Source: Streptomyces griseiscabiei
GTDB taxonomy: Bacteria > Actinomycetota > Actinomycetes > Streptomycetales > Streptomycetaceae
Assembly: GCF_020010925.1 (NCBI RefSeq)
Contig: NZ_JAGJBZ010000006.1
Coordinates: 1-64,000, forward strand
Direction: 5' to 3'
Length of the DNA: 64,000 bases
Part shown: one piece after another, positions 38,039 to 49,000 of the stretch
Layout: every line of letters starts with the position of its first letter
How positions within the stretch are numbered: position 1 is the first letter of the stretch
Program-made: the position numbers and the translations under genes
The notes under the pieces: generated by a model
Told to the model about the DNA's origin: nothing
The model's input: the letters and a program-made list of their open reading frames with translations, nothing else
Databases searched by the model: none

Positions 38039-38668
38039 ATGCAAGGCCACGGCTATGCGCCGACACCGCCCCCCGGCCCCGACCAGGGGGGCCAGGTCAC
38101 ACTCCGTGTGATCTTCGTGGTGGTCGCGGTCATGAGCTGTGGCCTGCTCGCCTGGGCCTGCCTGCTGCGGCTCGCCTCGGTGACCCGCAAGACCCTCGAC
38201 TGGTGGCTGTTCGCCCTGGCGGTCGTCCACATCGTCGTGACGGTGTACATCATCGGCTCCGACCCGGGCAAGGAGGAGTTCACCACCTGGAGGGGCAATG
38301 TCGGCATGTCGCTGCTGTTCGGCGGCCTGATAGCGATCGTCGCGTACTACCTGGCCGCGGACATACGCCACTTCAGCCGCCGCCGGGTCCAGCCGTCGCC
38401 GTACGCCCAGACCACGGCGTACTCCCAGCAGACCGGGTACAACCCCCAGCAGACCGGATACAGCTACCCGCCGGTCCAGGTTCCGCAGCCCTACACACCG
38501 GCTCCGCACACCCCCGCCCCGCCGGCCCCGCAGCCGCCCGTGCAGCACCAGCCCCCGCCGCGGCAGGCGCCCGAGCCGCAGCGTCCCGGGCCGGCCCGTA
38601 TCGACCAGGTGCGCGCCGAGCTGGACGAGCTGAGCGACTACCTCCGCAAGCACGAGGGAGACCGGTGA
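38039..38668 (+). CDS. Membrane protein of unknown function, partner of the adjacent kinase
   Basis: 209 residues. Three hydrophobic segments (about 22-44, 57-77, 88-110), then a long cytoplasmic tail with repeats QTTAYSQQTGY, QQTGYSYPP and proline-rich stretches, ending in a charged helix RIDQVRAELDELSDYLRKH. Its stop overlaps the GTG of the Ser/Thr kinase (GTGA), so it is likely co-translated with it. The tyrosine/threonine/glutamine-rich tail could be a docking or phosphorylation region; that is inference. Confidence 0.8.
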   Translation: MQGHGYAPTPPPGPDQGGQVTLRVIFVVVAVMSCGLLAWACLLRLASVTRKTLDWWLFALAVVHIVVTVYIIGSDPGKEEFTTWRGNVGMSLLFGGLIAIVAYYLAADIRHFSRRRVQPSPYAQTTAYSQQTGYNPQQTGYSYPPVQVPQPYTPAPHTPAPPAPQPPVQHQPPPRQAPEPQRPGPARIDQVRAELDELSDYLRKHEGDR

Positions 38669-40206
38669 CCCAGGGACCGGGCACCGGACGCCTGATCACC
38701 GGACGGTACGAACTGTCCACGCTCATCGGCCAGGGCGGCATGGGCCAGGTGTGGACGGCGTACGACCAGCGTCTCGACCGGCGCGTGGCGGTCAAGCTGC
38801 TGCGCCCCGACAAGGTCGCGGGCCAGGAGGCCGACGAGCTGCGCCGCCGCTTCGTGCGCGAGTGCCGGGTCACGGCCCAGGTCGACCACCCCGGCCTGGT
38901 GACCGTGCACGACGCGGGCAGCGAGGGCGAGGAGCTGTTCCTCGTCATGCAGTACGTCGACGGGGCCGACCTCGCCGACCATCTCGCCGAGCACGACCCG
39001 TACCCGTGGCAGTGGACCGTGTCGGTCGCCGCGCAGCTGTGCGCCGTGCTGTCCGCCGTGCACGCGGTGCCGATCGTCCACCGCGACCTCAAGCCGCGGA
39101 ACGTGATGGTCAAGCAGGACGGCACGGTCACCGTCCTCGACCTCGGCGTCGCCTCCGTGATGGACACCGACACCACCCGTCTCACCCACACCGGTTCGCC
39201 CATCGGCAGCCCCGCCTACATGGCCCCCGAGCAGGCCATGGGCGGCGCGGTCGGCCCGTACACCGACCTGTACGCGCTGGGTGTGCTGATCCACGAACTG
39301 CTCAGCGGGAACGTCCCGTTCACCGGTTCCACGGCCCTCGGCGTCCTCCACCGCCATCTCTACGAGCCGCCGGTCCCCGTCCGCCGGCTGCGCCCCGAGG
39401 TCCCCGAGACCCTGGAGGCCCTGGTCCTGCGGCTGCTCTCCAAGGACCCGCAGCACCGCCCGTCCTCCGCGCAGGAGACCTACGAACAGCTCCTGCCACT
39501 GCTCCCCGCGCGCGGGATGCCCACCGGCTCCCCGCTCGACCCCACGCGCCCCTTCCTGCGCCCGCACGCCCCCTGGCCGGACCGGGCCCGCATCCCCGCG
39601 CCGCAGCCGTCCGCCGCGCCCGACCCCGCGCCCGCCGCCGACAAGCCCGATGTCGCGGGCGCCGTCGACGAGGTCAAGCGGCTCCTCGGCGAGGGCCGCA
39701 TCACCCAGGCCGTGGACATCCTCGGCGCGATCCTCCCGGCCGCCGCCGCCCAGCACGGCGAGCACTCACCCGTCGTCCGCACCCTGCGCAAGCAGTACGC
39801 GGCCACGCTGATGGACGACGGCCAGTACCGCCGCGCCCTGCCCGAGCTGCGCCGCCTCGCCGACGAGCGGGCCGCCGAGGCGGGCCAGGCCGACCCCCAG
39901 GCGCTGCGCTACCGCTACGACTCCGCCCAGTGCCTCGAACAGCTCGGCGAACCGGCCGCGGCCCTCGCCGAGTACCGCTCCCTGCTGCCGTACTACGAGA
40001 ACCAGTACGTCGGCGGCGACCCCGAGCTCTCCCTCGACGTCCGCCGCCGCATCGGCCATCTGCTCCTCGCCCTCGGCGACCGCGGCGCCGCCCACGAGAC
40101 CCTGGGCCGGCTGCTGCTCGACGTGGAGCGACTGCGCGGACCGGCCCACCCGCTGGTCGGCGAGGTCCGGCGGACCTTGCAGTGGCTGGGCCAGGTACGC
40201 GGCTGA
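38665..40206 (+). CDS. Serine/threonine protein kinase with C-terminal TPR-like region
   Basis: 513 residues. The kinase domain spans about 10-270: GQGGMGQVWTAYD (glycine loop), VAVKLLR (K44), IVHRDLKPRNVM (catalytic D141), DLGVAS (D159; DLG replaces DFG) and GSPAYMAPEQ. A proline-rich linker leads to a helical TPR-like C-terminal part (about 330-505) with VKRLLGEGRITQAVDILGAI. There is no membrane segment or PASTA domain, so it is cytoplasmic; membrane contact could come from the co-translated upstream protein. Start GTG 38665 with GAGGGAG upstream. Confidence 0.92.
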   Translation: MTQGPGTGRLITGRYELSTLIGQGGMGQVWTAYDQRLDRRVAVKLLRPDKVAGQEADELRRRFVRECRVTAQVDHPGLVTVHDAGSEGEELFLVMQYVDGADLADHLAEHDPYPWQWTVSVAAQLCAVLSAVHAVPIVHRDLKPRNVMVKQDGTVTVLDLGVASVMDTDTTRLTHTGSPIGSPAYMAPEQAMGGAVGPYTDLYALGVLIHELLSGNVPFTGSTALGVLHRHLYEPPVPVRRLRPEVPETLEALVLRLLSKDPQHRPSSAQETYEQLLPLLPARGMPTGSPLDPTRPFLRPHAPWPDRARIPAPQPSAAPDPAPAADKPDVAGAVDEVKRLLGEGRITQAVDILGAILPAAAAQHGEHSPVVRTLRKQYAATLMDDGQYRRALPELRRLADERAAEAGQADPQALRYRYDSAQCLEQLGEPAAALAEYRSLLPYYENQYVGGDPELSLDVRRRIGHLLLALGDRGAAHETLGRLLLDVERLRGPAHPLVGEVRRTLQWLGQVRG

Positions 40207-40412
40207 CGCTCCCGCCGGGCCGCCTGTCCGCACCACCCCGGCCGACGGCGGCGGCCGTCCCCGGCCGTGGGCTGAGCCGGACGTGGCGGAGGGCGGTGCC
40301 CGAAGTCGGCGTGAATCGTTGGTCGAATGGCTGGCCGAGAGCAGGGCCACTGCCTACCATCGATCACCGCAAGACTTTGTGCACCGCCGCACAATCTCCT
40401 CGGGAGGCCCAC

Positions 40413-41084
40413 TTGCACCGCCGCCGTCGCACCGCGCTCGTCCTCTCCGCCGCGATCACCGCCGCGGCGCCGCTCCTCACCGCCTGCGGGAACGACGCGC
40501 ATCCCGGCGCGGCGGCCGTCGTCGGCGACGACCGGATCACGGTCGCGCAGCTGGAGAACCGGGTGAACGAGGTGCGCACCGCCCAGCGCGCCGCCAGCAC
40601 GGACGAGAGCCAGTACGAGCAGGCCGTCGCCCAGAGCAGCGCCCTCACCCGGAACACCCTGAACAGCATGGTCCTGGAGAAGGTCCTCGACCAGGCGCTC
40701 GTCGACGCCGGTGTGACCGTCACCCGCAAGGAAGTCCAGCAGTACCGTGCCGACCTGGAGGCGCAGGCCGGTGGGGCCGAGGCACTGGAGACGGCCTATC
40801 TGCAGCGCTACAGCGTCGCCCCCGAGCAGCTGGACGAGAGCCTCCGCAGCGACGTCGAGGTCCAGAAGCTCTCCACCGCCGTGGGCGCCGACCTGAACAC
40901 GCAGGAGGGAGGCGTCGTCTTCTGGAAGGCCCTCTCCGAGGCCTCGAAGAAGCTCGACGTGGACCTCAACCCCCGCTACGGCAGCTGGGGCGTCGACCCG
41001 ACGTCCGGCAGGGTCGGCCTGCTGGACGCGAAGACGCCCTGGCTGAAGGAGGTCACGGCGCCGGCCTCGCAGAAGCCGGCGTAG
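40413..41084 (+). CDS. SurA-N-like lipoprotein with a TTG start
   Basis: 223 residues. The signal sequence LVLSAAITAAAPLLTACG ends in a lipobox (LTAC). After it, DDRITVAQLENRVNEVRTAQ and ALTRNTLNSMVLEKVLDQAL match the SurA/PrsA N-terminal chaperone region, and no parvulin domain follows. The only start that fits the signal peptide is TTG at 40413, six bases after GGGAGG. It would be a surface-anchored folding helper. It lies upstream of mazG, from which a DnaA-box-like repeat region separates it. Confidence 0.85.
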   Translation: MHRRRRTALVLSAAITAAAPLLTACGNDAHPGAAAVVGDDRITVAQLENRVNEVRTAQRAASTDESQYEQAVAQSSALTRNTLNSMVLEKVLDQALVDAGVTVTRKEVQQYRADLEAQAGGAEALETAYLQRYSVAPEQLDESLRSDVEVQKLSTAVGADLNTQEGGVVFWKALSEASKKLDVDLNPRYGSWGVDPTSGRVGLLDAKTPWLKEVTAPASQKPA

Positions 41085-41094
41085 CGGGCGGACA

Positions 41095-41119
41095 CGCCCC
41101 GCGCCCGGGCGCGGGGCGC
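41095..41119 (+). terminator. GC-rich palindrome after the SurA-like gene
   Basis: GCGCCCGGGCGC with flanking CGCCC and GGGGCG forms a compact hairpin about ten bases past the stop. No T tract. Confidence 0.45.
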
Positions 41120-41130
41120 GCGTTGCCCCG

Positions 41131-41249
41131 GCCCGTGGACGCGGACGGGCGGACCCCGCCTGTGGACGCGGACGAGCGGGCCTGTGGATGTGGACGGGCG
41201 GGCCCCGCCTGTGGATGTGGCGCGAGTCCGTCCGTCGGCCTGTGGATAA
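41131..41249 (-). repeat. Cluster of DnaA-box-like sites in a degenerate tandem repeat
   Basis: Five TGTGGA cores in one orientation (minus-strand TCCACA) lie at 41161-41169, 41183-41191, 41189-41197, 41210-41218 and 41241-41249. The last, TTATCCACA on the minus strand, is a perfect DnaA box; ACATCCACA occurs twice. A related GCCCGTGGACG starts the run. The underlying DNA is an imperfect tandem repeat of about 21-28 bases. Confidence 0.6.
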
Positions 41250-41287
41250 CTTCGGGGGTCGTCCGTGACGTGGGTTACGTTCGTCGT

Positions 41288-42304
41288 GTGAACGCACACC
41301 GCCCCGCCGGCGCCCCCGCCCCCATGGCCCCCGAGACCCCTTCCCCCTCCCCGGGCCGAGTCGTCCTGCTCACCACCAGCCACCGGGTCGCGCCCGGCCT
41401 GCTCTCCTGGCCGGCCTGGCAGGCGCTGCACGGGGCGGACCGCGTCCTCTGCGCGGACGAGGCGCATCCCCAGCTCCCCTATCTCCGCGAGGCGGGCATA
41501 GTGGTGGAGCGGGCGACTCCGACGGCCGAGGACCTGGTCGACGCCTGCGCCGGCGACCGCACGGTGGTCGTCCTGGCCACCGCCGAGGGCGAACCCCGCC
41601 TCACCGACGGCCTCGCCCGCCTCGCCGGCTCCGGCCGCGTCCGGATGCCGTCCCTGGAGCTGCTCCCCGCCTCCTACGACCTCCCCGGCGCCCGCCTCCT
41701 CGACCTCGTCCAGGTCATGGACCGCATCCGCGCCGAATGCCCCTGGTCCTCGCGGCAGACCCACAAGGGCCTCGCCAAGTACGGCATCGAGGAGGCGTAC
41801 GAACTCGTCGAGGCCATCGAGGAGGGCGACCGCGACGAACTCCGCGAGGAGCTGGGCGACGTCCTCCTCCAGGTCGTCTTCCACGCCCGCATCGCCGAGG
41901 ACGACCCCGACACCCCCTTCTCCGTCGACGACGTCGCCGCCGGCATCGTCACCAAGCTCATCCACCGCCATCCCCATGTCTTCGGCGACGCCACGGCCAC
42001 GACCCCGGAGGAGGTCAAGGCGCACTGGCTCCGCACGAAGGCCGTGGAGAAGCGGCGCGAGTCGGTCACCGACGGCATCCCCCTCGGCCAGCCCGGCCTC
42101 GCCCTCGCCGCCAAGCTCTCCTCCCGCGTCCGCACCGCCGGCCTCACCGTCGCCCTGCCGTCCGCCGACGACATCGGCCACCGACTCCTCGCCCTCGCCG
42201 CCCAGGCCGAATCCGAGGGCATCGACCCGGAAGCCGCACTGAGAGCGGCGGCCCGCACCTACCGCGACGCCATCCGCGCCGCGGAGGGCCTGGACGCCGA
42301 CTGA
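41288..42304 (+). CDS. mazG: MazG-type nucleoside triphosphate pyrophosphohydrolase
   Basis: About 338 residues. The C-terminal half is the MazG core: CPWSSRQTHKGLAKYGIEEA and ELREELGDVLLQVVFHARIA provide the Mg-binding acidic motifs that hydrolyse (d)NTPs to the monophosphate. The N-terminal 100 residues form the extra domain common to actinobacterial MazG (SSHRVAPGLL-like region and LVVVLATAEGEPRLTDGL). The start is uncertain: GTG 41288 or ATG 41324, neither with a strong site. One base separates its stop from the next gene, which itself overlaps the P450 gene. Confidence 0.9.
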   Translation: MNAHRPAGAPAPMAPETPSPSPGRVVLLTTSHRVAPGLLSWPAWQALHGADRVLCADEAHPQLPYLREAGIVVERATPTAEDLVDACAGDRTVVVLATAEGEPRLTDGLARLAGSGRVRMPSLELLPASYDLPGARLLDLVQVMDRIRAECPWSSRQTHKGLAKYGIEEAYELVEAIEEGDRDELREELGDVLLQVVFHARIAEDDPDTPFSVDDVAAGIVTKLIHRHPHVFGDATATTPEEVKAHWLRTKAVEKRRESVTDGIPLGQPGLALAAKLSSRVRTAGLTVALPSADDIGHRLLALAAQAESEGIDPEAALRAAARTYRDAIRAAEGLDAD

Positions 42305-42305
42305 C

Positions 42306-42851
42306 ATGCACCGGAGCCGGGCCACTCCCGACCTGCTGTGGGACGAGGCGAAGGACGACTTCGACCCCGACCTGATGGGCTCACTGCCGGACCTCTACGT
42401 CCCGGACACCGCACCGGGCGACTGGCAGGCCCTGCTCGACCTCGTCGAGGAGAGCGGCTGGCACCACGAGTACGAGGAGGGAGCCACACGTCTCGCGGTG
42501 CCGAGCGCGGTCCACATACTGACGCGACCGCTCGACGCGGAATGCCCCCGACTGAGGGTCTGGCCGACAGGGGACCTGCTGGCGATCTTCCGCTTCCTCT
42601 CGGACGAGGAGATCGACTTCGACGTGGACCTGCGGGAGATCCAGGACCAGGACCGGCTCGACGCGTTCTGCCACTTCCTGCGCTCCATCGGCCGCCGCCT
42701 CGGCAAGCCGGTGCTGATGTGTCCGGAGGGCGCGTACGACCGTCCGGTGCTGGGCTTCGACCCCACGCTCGACCGGGTCGTCCTCCTCCCCGACCCCGCA
42801 CCGGGGACGGACGGAGGAGCACCGCGGCGGCCGGATACCGTCGACGCGTGA
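42306..42851 (+). CDS. Conserved hypothetical protein between mazG and P450 genes
   Basis: 181 residues, acidic and soluble, no signal or membrane segment. Visible stretches: DLVEESGWHHEYEEGATRLA, LRVWPTGDLLAIFRFLSDEE, IDFDVDLREIQDQDRLDAFC and PVLMCPEGAYDRPVLGFDP. This ordered alpha/beta pattern recalls small immunity-type proteins, but I do not recognise the family. Its ATG is one base past mazG's stop and its stop overlaps the P450 GTG, so the three are translated as a unit. Function unknown. Confidence 0.75.
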   Translation: MHRSRATPDLLWDEAKDDFDPDLMGSLPDLYVPDTAPGDWQALLDLVEESGWHHEYEEGATRLAVPSAVHILTRPLDAECPRLRVWPTGDLLAIFRFLSDEEIDFDVDLREIQDQDRLDAFCHFLRSIGRRLGKPVLMCPEGAYDRPVLGFDPTLDRVVLLPDPAPGTDGGAPRRPDTVDA

Positions 42852-44245
42852 CCAACCAGCCCGCACCCCCGCCGACCGGCAGCCCCACAGGCAACTCCGA
42901 AGACACACCCACCGGAACATCCACCGGAACATCCACCGGAACACCCACCGGCACCCCCGAAGACACCCCCACGGGAACCGGTGCTCCGGAGCTCTTCACC
43001 TGGGAGTTCGCCACCGATCCGTATCCGGCGTACGCCTGGCTGCGGGAGCACGCGCCCGTGCACCGGACGCGGCTGCCCAGTGGGGTGGAGGCCTGGCTGG
43101 TCACCCGGTACGGGGACGCCAAGCAGGCGTTGGCCGACGGGCGGCTGTCCAAGAACCCCGCGCATCACGACGAGCCCGCGCACGCCAAGGGGAAGACCGG
43201 TATCCCCGGTGAGCGCAAGGCCGAGTTGATGACGCATCTGCTGAACATCGATCCGCCGGACCACACCCGGCTGCGCCGGCTCGTCTCCAAGGCGTTCACA
43301 CCCCGCCGGGTCGCCGAGTTCGCCTCCCGGGTCCAGGAGTTGACCGATCAGCTCATCGACCGGTTCGCGGAGAAGGGCGAGGCCGATCTCATCCACGAGT
43401 TCGCCTTCCCCCTGCCCATCTACGCGATCTGCGACATGCTCGGCGTCCCCCGGGAGGACCAGGACGACTTCCGGGACTGGGCGGGGATGATGATCCGGCA
43501 CGGCGGTGGGCCGAGGGGAGGCGTCGCCCGGTCGGTCAAGAAGATGCGCGGCTATCTCGCCGACCTCATCCACCGCAAGCGCGAGGGTCTCACCGAACAC
43601 CCCGCCCCCGGCGAGGATCTGATCTCCGCGCTCATCCGCGCCTCCGACCACGGTGAGCACCTCACCGAGAACGAGGCCGCGGCGATGGCGTTCATCCTGC
43701 TGTTCGCCGGGTTCGAGACCACCGTCAACCTCATCGGCAACGGCACCTACGCCCTCCTCACCCACCCCGAGCAGCGCGCCCGCCTCCAGGCGTCCCTGGC
43801 CGCCCGCGAGACCGAGCTGCTGGAGACCGGCGTAGAGGAACTCCTCCGCTACGACGGCCCCGTGGAACTCGCCACCTGGCGCTTCGCGACCGAGCCCCTC
43901 ACCATCGGCGGCCAGGACATCGCCCCCGGCGACCCCGTCCTCGTCGTGCTCGCCGCGGCCGACCGCGACCCCGCCCGCTTCGACGACCCCGACACCCTCG
44001 ACCTCTCCCGCCGTGACAACCAGCACCTCGGCTACGGCCACGGCATCCACTACTGCCTCGGCGCCCCCCTCGCCCGCCTCGAAGGACAGACCGCGCTGGC
44101 GACGCTCCTCACCCGCCTCCCCGACCTGCGACTCGCGGTGGATCCGGCCGATCTGAGATGGAGAGGAGGGCTCATCATGCGGGGGTTGCGCACGCTTCCG
44201 GTCGAATTCACCCCGCGAGAGCGGTCTGTGAGCAGCCCGGCATGA
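42848..44245 (+). CDS. Cytochrome P450
   Basis: 465 residues. I-helix motif LLFAGFETT, K-helix ExxR in EELLRYDGP, and heme loop GYGHGIHYCLGAPLAR with ligand C403; the usual phenylalanine before GxG is tyrosine. Soluble, so it needs ferredoxin partners not seen nearby. The first 50 residues are low-complexity threonine/proline/glycine (TGTSTGTSTGTPTGT) coded by a short tandem DNA repeat. GTG 42848 overlaps the stop of the upstream hypothetical gene (GTGA). Substrate unknown; co-translation with mazG is unusual for a biosynthetic P450. Confidence 0.93.
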   Translation: MTNQPAPPPTGSPTGNSEDTPTGTSTGTSTGTPTGTPEDTPTGTGAPELFTWEFATDPYPAYAWLREHAPVHRTRLPSGVEAWLVTRYGDAKQALADGRLSKNPAHHDEPAHAKGKTGIPGERKAELMTHLLNIDPPDHTRLRRLVSKAFTPRRVAEFASRVQELTDQLIDRFAEKGEADLIHEFAFPLPIYAICDMLGVPREDQDDFRDWAGMMIRHGGGPRGGVARSVKKMRGYLADLIHRKREGLTEHPAPGEDLISALIRASDHGEHLTENEAAAMAFILLFAGFETTVNLIGNGTYALLTHPEQRARLQASLAARETELLETGVEELLRYDGPVELATWRFATEPLTIGGQDIAPGDPVLVVLAAADRDPARFDDPDTLDLSRRDNQHLGYGHGIHYCLGAPLARLEGQTALATLLTRLPDLRLAVDPADLRWRGGLIMRGLRTLPVEFTPRERSVSSPA

Positions 44246-44351
44246 GCGGTACGTAGTAGTACCCAGGCAGCCTGTAGCACTACCCCATTCCGCGAAGGAA
44301 GATGACGCTCCCTCAAGTCTGTGATCTTCACGTGATCTGCGCTGCATTAAC

Positions 44352-44419
44352 TTGTGACAACTGATCGACTGCGGCTACGTTCACACGTCAGTGCGAAGGG
44401 GGCACCACACCCTTCGCAC
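44352..44419 (+). promoter_or_regulatory. Promoter-like element and leader hairpin upstream of the first rpf gene
   Basis: TTGTGA, 18 bases, TACGTT could be a promoter at 44352-44382. Just after it a perfect 10-bp stem, GTGCGAAGGG (44391-44400) and CCCTTCGCAC (44410-44419), encloses a nine-base loop. The hairpin has no T tract and ends about 30 bases before the start codon, so it may act on RNA stability or translation. Confidence 0.5.
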
Positions 44420-44450
44420 AGGTCACTGCTGTCGTGTGAAAGGCAACCGC

Positions 44451-45530
44451 ATGCTCTCCGGGAACGGTCGTCACCGTCGCCCCCGTCAGGCTCCGGCCCT
44501 CCTCGTCGCGGCCGGAGTGACCGGATCGGCCATCGCCATCCCACTCCTCGGCGCCACCGGCGCGAGCGCGGCCAGCGGAACCACCTGGGACCAGGTCGCG
44601 GAGTGCGAGAGCGGCGGCTCATGGAGCGCGGACACCGGGAACGAACGCTACGGCGGCCTTCAGCTGACCCAGGACAACTGGGAGAAGTACGGCGGTCTCG
44701 AGTACGCGACGACCGCCGACCAGGCCAGCCGCTCCCAGCAGATCGCGGTCGCCGAGAAGGTGCTCGCCGACCAGGGCGTCGGCGTCTGGGCCACCTGCGG
44801 ACTGCTCCACAACCTCGGCGGCGACTCCGGTTCCGCCGACGTGGACACGGGGGTCGTGGACGACTCGACGAAGTCGGGGTCGGGGTCGGGGTCGGACGGC
44901 TCGTCCGAAAAGTCTGACTCATCGAAATCATCAGATTCATCCGCTTCATCGGATTCATCCGCTTCGACCGATCGGGACGACGAGGCCGACGGGGTCGACG
45001 GGTCCGGCGCAGCGGACGGGGCCGACTCGACCCAGTCGGCCGGTTCGGGCGATTCGGCCGACTCCGGTGCGTCGGGCGACTCGAACGCCGACGCCTCCGA
45101 GGGCTCCGCCAAGACCGAGAACGGTACCGAATCGGGCAAGTCGCCCCAGAGTGACAGCTCCACGGCTCCCGATGACGGCGACAGCGGTACCGGCCGTCAC
45201 CGGGGCGCCAGCGCCGACGAGAGCGCCGGCGCCGACACGGGGGCCGGTACCGGCGCGGACGCGGCCGACGACGGCTCCCGTGCCGCCGACTCCAAGTCCT
45301 CCGGCCGGCACGCCTCCCGCGGCGGCGACACGGCGCGCGAGGCCGCCGACGGTGCCTACACCGTCCAGGCGGGCGACAGTCTGACGGGCATCGTGAACTC
45401 GCTCGGCCTGGACGGCGGGTGGCGCGGGCTGTACGCCGAGAACGAGGACACGGTCGGAACTGACCCGGACCTTATCCTTCCCGGTCAGACCCTCGAAGTC
45501 GGTGCCGAAACGGGCGAAAAGCAGCGGTAG
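44451..45530 (+). CDS. rpfC: Resuscitation-promoting factor with C-terminal LysM
   Basis: About 359 residues. A signal peptide ends near ATGASA (residue 40); the Rpf lytic transglycosylase domain (about 44-120) has TTWDQVAECESGGSWSA, whose glutamate after the cysteine (E53) is catalytic, and NERYGGLQLTQDNWEKYGG. A long Ser/Asp/Gly-rich linker (about 130-300) follows, then a LysM domain (YTVQAGDSLTGIVNSLGL). It cleaves peptidoglycan during spore germination. ATG 44451 has AAAGG upstream. The C-terminal LysM and the rpf next door match my memory of S. coelicolor rpfC beside rpfA; the symbol is by that recollection. Confidence 0.88.
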   Translation: MLSGNGRHRRPRQAPALLVAAGVTGSAIAIPLLGATGASAASGTTWDQVAECESGGSWSADTGNERYGGLQLTQDNWEKYGGLEYATTADQASRSQQIAVAEKVLADQGVGVWATCGLLHNLGGDSGSADVDTGVVDDSTKSGSGSGSDGSSEKSDSSKSSDSSASSDSSASTDRDDEADGVDGSGAADGADSTQSAGSGDSADSGASGDSNADASEGSAKTENGTESGKSPQSDSSTAPDDGDSGTGRHRGASADESAGADTGAGTGADAADDGSRAADSKSSGRHASRGGDTAREAADGAYTVQAGDSLTGIVNSLGLDGGWRGLYAENEDTVGTDPDLILPGQTLEVGAETGEKQR

Positions 45531-45639
45531 TTCGGGTCATGGTTCGCCCCTGAATGCCCGTTTTGATCTACATGGGAGATGAATCACAGACCCCGTGATC
45601 GTCTTTGAAATTCGGGCAATCACCTGTTTACGGTCGTGA
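45531..45639. other. Promoter region before the riboswitch
   Basis: About 110 bases between the first rpf gene and the ydaO-type leader. It is relatively AT-rich for the window (TTTTGATCTACATGGGAG, CTTTGAAATTC) and contains the dyad ATCAC-N7-GTGAT at about 45582-45598. It should hold the promoter of the riboswitch-controlled rpf gene, but I cannot fix -35 and -10 elements. Confidence 0.5.
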
Positions 45640-48278
<2,639 letters not shown>

Positions 48279-48326
48279 GCCGCTCCAAGGGCTGAGCCGT
48301 TAAGGGCCCGGCCCGCGCCAGTCGTA

Positions 48327-48370
48327 CGTACGTCCCCGTACCGGTCCCGTACCGTGTGCGGGGACGTACG
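48327..48370 (+). terminator. Perfect inverted repeat after eno
   Basis: CGTACGTCCCCG (48327-48338) and CGGGGACGTACG (48359-48370), a 12-bp perfect stem with a 20-base loop that can fold again through TACCGG..CCGTACC. Confidence 0.65.
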
Positions 48371-48438
48371 CGCGTGGGAGACACGTACACGCGGAAGAAG
48401 GCAGCAGCAGAAGGCAGCAGAAGAAGGGGAAGCGGGAC

Positions 48439-48936
48439 ATGGCCGTGAAGGACCGGGACCGGGACCGTTTCTCCACCGCGACCCGGCTGAAGGTGCTCGG
48501 TGAGCAGACGGCCGCGCGGGTCTACCGCTCCCAGGCCAAGCGCCAGGTCCGGCGCTCCCGGCTGACCGGCCGGGCCGCGCTCCTCGCCCTCGTCCTCTGC
48601 TCGATGATCGTGGCGCTCGCCTATCCCATAAGGCAGTACGTCTCCCAGCGCGCCGAGATCGCCGACACGCGGAAACAGCGCCAGGAGGCGCGCGAGCGGG
48701 TCGAGGAGTTGCGCGACCTCAAGGCGCGCTGGCAGGACGACGCGTACGCCGAGCAGCGCATCCGGGAGCGGCTGCACTATGTGATGCCGGGCGAGACCGG
48801 CTACACCATGATCGACCCGGACGCGGCGAAGCAGTCCCGTACGACGCAGGGAGCGGCCGACCGCCCCTGGTACACCAATGTCTGGGACGGGGTCGACAAG
48901 GCCGACGCCGCCGACAGCCGAACGGTCACCCCGTGA
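48439..48936 (+). CDS. divIC: Septum formation initiator DivIC/FtsB-like
   Basis: 165 residues. A basic cytoplasmic tail (about 1-45), a single membrane helix (about 46-67: ALLALVLCSMIVALAYPI), then a short extracytoplasmic coiled coil (IADTRKQRQEARERVEELRD) and the FtsB/DivIC-type block DDAYAEQRIRERLHYVMPGE. It is a component of the FtsQ-FtsL-DivIC division complex that acts at sporulation septa in Streptomyces. It heads the divIC-DUF501-ppx operon. Confidence 0.93.
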   Translation: MAVKDRDRDRFSTATRLKVLGEQTAARVYRSQAKRQVRRSRLTGRAALLALVLCSMIVALAYPIRQYVSQRAEIADTRKQRQEARERVEELRDLKARWQDDAYAEQRIRERLHYVMPGETGYTMIDPDAAKQSRTTQGAADRPWYTNVWDGVDKADAADSRTVTP

Positions 48937-49000
48937 TCGTCACCCCGTGACCGTGAACCGATGAACCGCTGAGCCACACCGAGGACTTGAGTAGCAGGTT

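Noticed and set aside
44321..44345. A possible Crp site (GTGATCTTCACGTGA) upstream of the first rpf gene
   Set aside because: Half-site spacing does not fit GTGA-N6-TCAC, so the match is not strong enough to call.
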